In this document: one piece after another, positions 7,813 to 11,512 of the stretch
How positions within the stretch are numbered: position 1 is the stretch's first letter
Layout: every line of letters starts with the position of its first letter
Origin: Janthinobacterium agaricidamnosum NBRC 102515 = DSM 9628
Lineage (GTDB): Bacteria > Pseudomonadota > Gammaproteobacteria > Burkholderiales > Burkholderiaceae_D
Length of the DNA: 11,512 nt
Direction: 5' to 3'
NCBI RefSeq assembly: GCF_000723165.1
Contig: NZ_HG322949.1
Coordinates: forward strand, 159,388-170,899
The notes under the pieces: model-generated
What the model saw: the letters and a program-made list of their open reading frames with translations, nothing else
Databases searched by the model: none
Told to the model about the DNA's origin: nothing
Program-made: the position numbers and the translations under genes

Positions 7813-8007
7813 CTAAAGACGCGGTTTCGAGGCTGCGCGCGTAGCAGGATTTATTGGGAAGTTCTTAGCTTCACAGGCTTCCACCAATGCAGCGAGGGCC
7901 CGTAAACGCTCCCCTTCGAGCGTCCCAAGTTCCGCAGACATAAGTCCGTCGACTTCTTTGAGTACCGCCGCATATTCCGCTGTGGTTTTAATACGTTTAG
8001 TCGACAT
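7813..8007 (-). pseudogene. truncated HigA-type (COG5499) antitoxin, lacking its helix-turn-helix
   Basis: The 64-residue frame begins MSTKRIKTTAEYAAVLKEVD and continues through GTLEGERLRALAALVEACEAKNFPI. This is the characteristic N-terminal region of HigA-like antitoxins of type II toxin-antitoxin systems, which normally continue into an XRE DNA-binding domain to about 120-140 residues. After the FPI motif (about residue 52) the frame runs into an unrelated tail (NPATRAASKPRL) and stops, so the DNA-binding half is missing. The start at 8007 is supported by GGAAGG ten bases upstream; the earlier in-frame ATG at 8034 falls in repeat copy C. No HigB toxin gene is present nearby. I judge this a decayed remnant rather than a working antitoxin. 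Confidence 0.7.
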
Positions 8008-8029
8008 TGGATATTTTCCTTCCATGACC

Positions 8030-8099
8030 GGCATGCCCCAAACGCCACAACGGAATAGCTACGTGACATGTGCAATATTCAACGTGTGCTTAGTGGCCG
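8030..8099 (-). repeat. dispersed composite repeat, copy C (block 2 only)
   Basis: GGCATGCC, then AACGCCACAACGGAATAGCT, ACGTGACATG and GCAATATTCAACGTGT match block 2 of copy A closely, with a small insertion after GGCATGCC. Block 1 with its hairpins is absent. Unlike copy A, where the stop codon lies just outside, this copy includes the last codons and the stop of the 153-aa gene. On its other side it runs up to the ribosome site of the truncated antitoxin. Confidence 0.75.
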
Positions 8100-8540
8100 T
8101 CGTTTCGCTGCAACAAACAGTTGCTCAACTTGTTTGAGGCTGCTCTGATCAATTGTTGCTCGATCGCCAAGCTCTTGTTCGCCGTCGTCCGTCATGTAGA
8201 GAATAACTTCCTGCTCGCTATCTTCCTGACAGCGCCATATTTCCTTTATCACAGTCCAGCGCCAAATTTCAATTTGACCGGACTTCGGTGGTGCAAGCTT
8301 TACGATTTGATATATTTTTTTCGAAGAGCTGTTGCGAGCCTGCTTGCAAAAGTTCAACAGATCTTCCTCATCCCATAGCATCATCCCTTGGCTGACCCAT
8401 GTTCCGCCCTCCTTGCACGCGAAATTTAGAAGAAAATAAGCCTTCCATATATCTATGCCGACCGTACGCCAGGTCTTGAATCCGGGCGTACGCATGAAAG
8501 GAAACGGTTGGACTTCATGTTGCTCATTCGTTGTGATCAT
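8079..8540 (-). CDS. hypothetical protein, 153 aa
   Basis: I do not recognise this protein. It is Trp-rich in its first two thirds (KTWRTVGIDIWKAYF, GTWVSQGMMLW, IEIWRWTVIKEIW) and ends in an acidic then basic tail (DDGEQELGDRAT, AAKRRPLSTR). There is no signal peptide, membrane helix or Cys cluster. It looks like a small cytoplasmic beta-rich domain. I chose ATG 8540 because AAGGG lies nine bases upstream. An in-frame GTG at 8570 adds ten residues, but its GGGAG abuts the start codon. The last codons lie within repeat copy C, so the 3' end may have been captured by, or evolved with, the repeat. Just upstream is a short, GC-rich stretch of different composition. Confidence 0.6.
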   Translation of the reverse strand: MITTNEQHEVQPFPFMRTPGFKTWRTVGIDIWKAYFLLNFACKEGGTWVSQGMMLWDEEDLLNFCKQARNSSSKKIYQIVKLAPPKSGQIEIWRWTVIKEIWRCQEDSEQEVILYMTDDGEQELGDRATIDQSSLKQVEQLFVAAKRRPLSTR

Positions 8541-8706
8541 CGTGGTCAACCCTTTCTCGAATAACAGCACCTCCCGTGCGCACCGGGGGCTCGATCTCGC
8601 GCGTTTCGGACGCCAGCAGTTCGCGAATCACCACCCCAGCGCATGGCAAGGCGTCAGGTGATCGCGATCGTCTCGACCTCGATCACACCGGCGCAGGCTG
8701 GCATTA

Positions 8707-9753
8707 TTAAGCGCCTGTCGTGAACTGCCAGTTCTTATTGACCACCACATTATTAACACGCCCGGAGAATTTCACGGAAAAGGTCGTCTTCGCCTTTAAC
8801 GTTCCTTGGGCCACTAAGAATGCGATGTTAGATGTCAGATAACGATTTGGATCATTATCCTTCGTCATAAGCCGTGCATCCAGCGGCGCTGTTGCGCCCG
8901 CCTCAGTGATGGTGAATGTGATTACTTCAAGCGTAGTACCTTCCTTAGTTGCTACGCTCACGGGATAGCCGGTTTTAGTTGGGAAGTCATCGGTGCTTGT
9001 CGAGAGGTCAGGGAACGGATTTGGGGTCTCGACACCAGTGTACCGACCAACACCAGTTTGATTGGCGGCGGGATAAACGCCCAGGAAATCGCTGGCGTTC
9101 GATTGTGGGGTGACGTAGCCTAATTCAAGGGTGAAGGTCTGTGACGAGTCTTGCCCCACTGCAATTCCAACTTCACGGTCTCCCTGAACCATTAAACCGG
9201 CTCGGTGATAGATAGTCTTTGTCAGGGTCGACAAGGCTGCCTGGCCTCCTTTGCCGCCGCCGAAGGCAAGTTCTTCACCAACATACGCACTGGAATAACC
9301 TGCGGACTTCGCGCGATCCCACTCTTGCACACCAGTAAAGTTGGGGTTGCTCGCAGCCTCGATGTGGAACATAGGACGGCCTGTAACCGGATCAAAAGTT
9401 CGCATGTCAACAGTTCCGCCCTTCAATACATCGTTCGTGAGTACGTATTGGAGGTGATTTTGCGCCGATTTATCCAACATTGCGTTCTGCGCCAAAAGCC
9501 CCAGGCCGACTTGTTGACGGAATTGGTTGAGTTCCGTTACGAATGCGAATTCAGGACTATTTGCAGCGTAAGTAAGAGCCGGCACCGAAGTTTGAAGATC
9601 ACCAGGCGTAACAACCGGCGTTGTCGGTGGAGCAGGGACGACCGCCACTGGTGGCGAACTTGGCGAGGAGGAATCGCTGCCACCGCCGCCACCGCAAGCA
9701 GCAAGGGAAATGGCAATAGTGGTCACGGTGATTGTTTTCTTAATTTTTTTCAT
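8707..9753 (-). CDS. CAP-domain (SCP-like) lipoprotein
   Basis: This 348-aa protein is exported. The N-terminus is KKIKKTITV, then TTIAISLAAC with the lipobox Cys at residue 20, then a Gly/Ser/Pro-rich linker to about residue 55. The CAP domain spans about 70-215: LNQFRQQVGLGLL, SAQNHLQYV, HIEA (His candidate), GEELAFGGG (family GENIA-like motif), TIYHRAGLM and REVGIAVG. The C-terminal 100 residues resemble the Ig-like module (GYPVSV ... WQFTTGA) that follows CAP domains in many proteobacterial proteins. CAP proteins are extracellular; bacterial members are poorly characterised. Residue order and length are normal for the family. I chose ATG 9753, since AAGG nine bases upstream serves it; the in-frame ATG at 9762 abuts that site. 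It is divergent from a controller-type XRE gene, with a promoter overlapping an operator array. Confidence 0.9.
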   Translation of the reverse strand: MKKIKKTITVTTIAISLAACGGGGGSDSSSPSSPPVAVVPAPPTTPVVTPGDLQTSVPALTYAANSPEFAFVTELNQFRQQVGLGLLAQNAMLDKSAQNHLQYVLTNDVLKGGTVDMRTFDPVTGRPMFHIEAASNPNFTGVQEWDRAKSAGYSSAYVGEELAFGGGKGGQAALSTLTKTIYHRAGLMVQGDREVGIAVGQDSSQTFTLELGYVTPQSNASDFLGVYPAANQTGVGRYTGVETPNPFPDLSTSTDDFPTKTGYPVSVATKEGTTLEVITFTITEAGATAPLDARLMTKDNDPNRYLTSNIAFLVAQGTLKAKTTFSVKFSGRVNNVVVNKNWQFTTGA

Positions 9754-9834
9754 CTTGTGCATCCTTAATCAATCGAATCCCTCGCTGTTGGCAACTCTCC
9801 GAAATAGGGGTTGTGATTTGGCTCAGGTGCTAAG

Positions 9835-9849
9835 GTCCCATAGCATGGG
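9835..9849. promoter_or_regulatory. outlying operator-like 15-bp unit
   Basis: GTCCCATAGCATGGG contains CATAG at 9839-9843. With the next base it forms a perfect dyad, TCCCAT-AGC-ATGGGA (9836-9850). Its CATAG lies exactly 60 bases, or four 15-bp steps, from the first unit of the main array, and it falls within the predicted CAP gene leader. Confidence 0.45.
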
Positions 9850-9868
9850 ATCTTCAGGTTTCGGGATG

Positions 9869-9897
9869 AGTATAGTTTCCAATAGCAATTTTGTCAC
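9869..9897 (-). promoter_or_regulatory. sigma-70 promoter of the CAP lipoprotein gene
   Basis: On the minus strand GTGACA (9897-9892) and TATACT (9874-9869) each match the sigma-70 consensus at five of six positions and are separated by 17 bases. Transcription would begin near 9862, about 109 bases before the chosen CAP start. The -35 box overlaps the first unit of the operator array. Confidence 0.65.
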
Positions 9898-9954
9898 TCA
9901 TAGTGAGTGTACCTATAGCGCGGGTAATCATAGGGAGTGGCTACATAGTAGCCA
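9895..9954. promoter_or_regulatory. operator array of four 15-bp CATAG-centred units
   Basis: Four contiguous 15-bp units start at 9895, 9910, 9925 and 9940: CACTCATAGTGAGTG, TACCTATAGCGCGGG, TAATCATAGGGAGTG and GCTACATAGTAGCCA. Their CATAG/TATAG cores begin at 9899, 9914, 9929 and 9944, an exact 15-base period. Unit 1 is a perfect 6-3-6 dyad, and unit 4, shifted by one base (9939-9953), is another. The layout recalls the C-boxes bound by controller proteins of restriction-modification systems. The likely binder is the small XRE regulator encoded just downstream. Confidence 0.7.
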
Positions 9955-9966
9955 GATTCTTATGCT
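9938..9966 (+). promoter_or_regulatory. candidate promoter of the controller-type XRE gene
   Basis: TATGCT at 9961-9966 is a possible -10 box. A poor -35 (TGGCTA, 9938-9943) lies 17 bases upstream and overlaps operator unit 4. A weak -35 next to operator sites is usual for autoregulated controller genes. The RNA would start near 9973, leaving a leader of about 20 bases without a clear ribosome site. Confidence 0.35.
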
Positions 9967-9994
9967 CTGATCACCCACAACTTTGGTGACATCT

Positions 9995-10270
9995 ATGACA
10001 TACAATCCGAGAATCGATCCCCAAATCTTGTTCGGGCAACGGGTTGTACAACTGAGGAAGGTTCTTGGGTGGAGCCAGGAGAAACTGGCCCTGGAGTCTG
10101 GTCTGGCCAGAAGCTACGTGGGAGGGATCGAGCGTGGACAGCGAAACATTGCGCTGGTCAACATTTGTATTTTGGCCGCGACATTGGGAGTGCCGCCCAA
10201 CGAAATGTTGAACTTTGAGACGGTATCTAAACCAGAAAAAAAATCTTCGGCGCCAACCGCAGAGAAGTAG
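9995..10270 (+). CDS. small XRE regulator of the controller (C-protein-like) type
   Basis: This 91-aa protein is essentially one helix-turn-helix domain. The core is FGQRVVQLRKVLGWSQEKLA, then LESGLARSYVGGIERGQRNIALVNICILAATLGVPPNEM, with a short Lys/Ser/Pro tail. The RSYVGGIERGxRN signature and 90-residue size are typical of small XRE proteins that include restriction-modification controller proteins, which bind dyads as dimers and control their own gene. No restriction or methylase gene lies nearby. I chose ATG 9995; in-frame TTG 9983 and GTG 9986 are alternatives, and none has a good ribosome site. The operator array immediately upstream, shared with the divergent CAP lipoprotein gene, makes autoregulation and control of that gene likely. 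The DNA-binding family is firm; the targets are inferred. Confidence 0.85.
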   Translation: MTYNPRIDPQILFGQRVVQLRKVLGWSQEKLALESGLARSYVGGIERGQRNIALVNICILAATLGVPPNEMLNFETVSKPEKKSSAPTAEK

Positions 10271-10566
10271 AAATCGAGAAGCATCGCCGAATATGCGCGG
10301 CGAAGCTTTGCACACGTTTGACACTTTTTGGCATTTCTGACTTGCATCAGATCATGCAAATCGCTATGATTTTGCTGTCGGCCTCCGGCAATTATCGCAA
10401 CTACCTTCCAAAGAGAGATCTTACGGTGCCTTCGGTATCGTTTGCCAACCATACCACTCAAGCGAAGTCGTACCAGAAGTACACCCAAGCCCATGTTTCG
10501 GCCCACAAGCAGAGCAACCAATCGACGCAATACAGCGTCAATTTCACTGCTGATGGAGGACTGGAA
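10271..10566. other. region between the XRE gene and the 32-aa frame
   Basis: After the hairpin I see no supported gene. An open frame from 10318 (or GTG 10426) reads through to 10665 in phase with the 32-aa frame. It has no ribosome site, and its product (Ser/Gln/Lys-rich, SYQKYTQAHVSAHKQSNQS) matches nothing I know. It may be the decayed upstream part of a gene. Confidence 0.3.
10279..10309 (+). terminator. terminator-like hairpin after the XRE gene
   Basis: AAGCATCGCCG (10279-10289) pairs with CGGCGAAGCTT (10298-10308), an 11-bp stem with one A-A mismatch and an 8-base loop, beginning eight bases after the stop. Only three T follow, so intrinsic termination may be weak. Confidence 0.45.
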
Positions 10567-10665
10567 ATGAACTTGAAAAAACTGAAAACCCCGAGCATTT
10601 TGCTCAAAAAACTTGCAGTTGGTGTCACCTTTGCAGCACATACCGCCACGAGTGGGGCAGCGTAA
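10567..10665 (+). CDS. possible 32-aa small peptide or signal-peptide remnant
   Basis: The frame has a strong GGAGGA site (10555-10560) six bases before its ATG. The product starts with five residues of Lys/Leu character, has a hydrophobic ILLKKLAVGVTFAA stretch, and ends in SGAA. That looks like a signal peptide or a short membrane-associated peptide. It could be a genuine small protein, or the N-terminus of an exported protein whose reading frame has been lost after the stop at 10665. The strong ribosome site is the main support. Confidence 0.4.
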   Translation: MNLKKLKTPSILLKKLAVGVTFAAHTATSGAA

Positions 10666-10879
10666 GCTCTCTCAATGTTAGCCTCACGCTAAGTACCTTG
10701 TCATGTCCTACTCTCCTCTTCGCCTTAGGGTAGAAAAGCAGGTACGATCATGAACGGACAGGTGATTACAGGTTGGGTCTTCACCAGCTACTTGAAAAAA
10801 TTCCAGCACCAAGTTGCCTAAATTGCCTCGCCGAGCAGCGACACCTATCCTTAAAATATCAGTCGATGGAAATATAACA

Positions 10880-11278
10880 ATGAACTATTGGGTTGTTGGT
10901 GCTATGTGGGGCGGAAAAGATGATGTTCTGTCTGAATTCCTTACGCGGGGTTATTGGTATTGTTGGGATGTAAAAACAACTGTTCCAGACGGGAATGCAC
11001 AAGGGAATGCCATCGCGGTTCAACAAGACAGGTTCCGTGGGATACGCCCGGGTGACCGCATTGCAGTCAAAAAAATGCTTGGACAAGGCTCTTCCGAAAT
11101 GAGCATCTTGGCAATCGGAATAGTCAAAGTCGTCGATGTCGAGGAGTGGCGAGTCTACGTAGACTGGATGCCAATTGGCCCGATGGCGAGGAAAGTCCCA
11201 CTGCGTGGCTGCACAGCATCTGTCCATGGCCCGTTTGAAAGCTCAGACCTATGGGTTCACCAAGTTTTTCATATCTAG
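10880..11278 (+). CDS. EVE/PUA-like small domain protein
   Basis: This 132-aa protein begins MNYWVVGAMWGG, has WDV and RFRGIRPGDRIAVKKM (residues 51-66), then SILAIGIVKVV (75-85) and VYVDWMPIG (92-100). The Trp-Val-Gly start, the GDRIAVKK strand and the later AIGIV strand resemble EVE and related PUA-like domains. Those bind modified nucleobases in DNA or RNA and occur fused to McrB-like or other restriction modules. The length matches a single such domain. The assignment rests on pattern, not on a search. I chose ATG 10880, with GGA nine bases upstream; the in-frame ATG at 10814 adds 22 basic residues of poor character. It lies alone at the right end, with no partner nuclease in view. It would be cytoplasmic and could recognise modified phage or host DNA. 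Confidence 0.6.
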   Translation: MNYWVVGAMWGGKDDVLSEFLTRGYWYCWDVKTTVPDGNAQGNAIAVQQDRFRGIRPGDRIAVKKMLGQGSSEMSILAIGIVKVVDVEEWRVYVDWMPIGPMARKVPLRGCTASVHGPFESSDLWVHQVFHI

Positions 11279-11512
11279 ATGTCGCGGGGTCTGGGCGTGT
11301 AGGACTAGTGGGAGACAGGCCTACCCACAAATCAGGGCCATAACCGCGTTCTTGCACCAAAAATCGAGTTATCTGGGTTACTACCTACATATGATACTGC
11401 TGCGGACGAAGAGTCCTCAACAAGCAATAGGGCCAGATGCTTCTACCAACATTTTTTAGTAGGCATAACCGTTCTGAGGCCTAGTAGTTTCTGGTTTGTA
11501 AACTAAGCCCTG

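Noticed and set aside
5076..8099. Integron gene-cassette array with attC sites
   Set aside because: The repeats follow minus-strand genes as attC sites would, and GCCTAAC occurs at one junction. However, no matching GTTRRRY partner at the right distance is seen, the copies do not fold end to end, genes lie on both strands, and no integrase is present.
8524..8634. GC-rich minus-strand frame (VVIRELLASETREIEPP...) whose end overlaps the start of the 153-aa gene
   Set aside because: It looks protein-like and may be the tail of a lost gene. However, it has no start with a ribosome site and is short, so I only note that 8571-8700 differs in composition from its surroundings.
9205..9768. 187-aa plus-strand open frame opposite the CAP lipoprotein gene
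   Set aside because: It is antisense to a gene with clear family motifs, and its product is Arg/Cys/Ser-rich, as expected of a shadow frame.
9895..9954. CRISPR-like or satellite tandem repeat
   Set aside because: Units are 15 bp, contiguous without spacers, and conserved only in a CATAG core with dyad arms. This fits protein-binding sites between divergent promoters.
10318..10665. 115-aa coding region
   Set aside because: It has no ribosome site at 10318 or 10426 and an uninformative Ser/Gln-rich product. The strong ribosome site inside it supports only the last 32 codons.
10750..10821. 23-codon frame MNGQVITGWVFTSYLKKF...
   Set aside because: It has only a poor AGG site upstream and no recognisable product; too short to support.
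11279..11512. Possible terminator at the right end (TAGGC/GCCTA arms near 11459-11485 and T6 at 11452)
   Set aside because: The stem is only five base pairs, and the T run precedes the arms on the plus strand. No gene or other signal could be supported in this stretch.

Overview
The window looks like an accessory region of a Gram-negative, probably proteobacterial, chromosome. A beta-proteobacterium of the Burkholderiales is my best guess. It rests on the lipoprotein with an LAAC lipobox followed by a Gly/Ser/Pro-rich linker and a CAP domain, and on mixed base composition. This is inference; no rRNA, tRNA or housekeeping gene is present to place the organism. I see no insertion sequence, integrase, CRISPR array or tRNA.

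Left part (1-4887, minus strand): a tight two-gene operon. The first gene (4887-3121) encodes a 588-aa protein whose N-terminal half has the Glu-Lys-Cys triad of the nitrilase (carbon-nitrogen hydrolase) superfamily. The second (3120-1) starts on the base after the nitrilase stop and encodes a 1039-aa SMC/Rad50-like ABC ATPase with a Walker A motif, central CxxC hook, signature motif, Walker B and D-loop. I read this pair as a candidate anti-phage or anti-plasmid system: an SMC-like DNA sensor coupled to an unusual nitrilase-fold effector.

Middle part (4888-8706): small accessory genes. These are a cREC-type receiver-domain protein (minus); a small Cys-rich protein, an XRE regulator and a Cys-cluster protein (plus, possibly one operon); a truncated HigA-type antitoxin and an unknown 153-aa protein (minus). 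Three copies of a dispersed composite repeat lie just 3' of minus-strand coding or formerly coding segments. One copy abuts a 60-bp duplicate of the 3' end of the CAP lipoprotein gene. This part has clearly been rearranged.

Right part (8707-11512): a CAP-domain lipoprotein (minus) divergent from a small controller-type XRE regulator (plus). The intergenic region carries a regular array of four 15-bp CATAG-centred operator units. The array overlaps the -35 box of a good promoter for the lipoprotein gene and the probable promoter of the regulator. Downstream are a terminator-like hairpin, a possible 32-aa peptide gene and an EVE/PUA-like small protein. The last 230 bases hold no gene I can support.

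How the parts work together: the nitrilase/ATPase pair is one functional unit. The CAP lipoprotein and its divergent regulator probably form a second, regulated unit. The rest looks like transferred or decaying accessory cargo.
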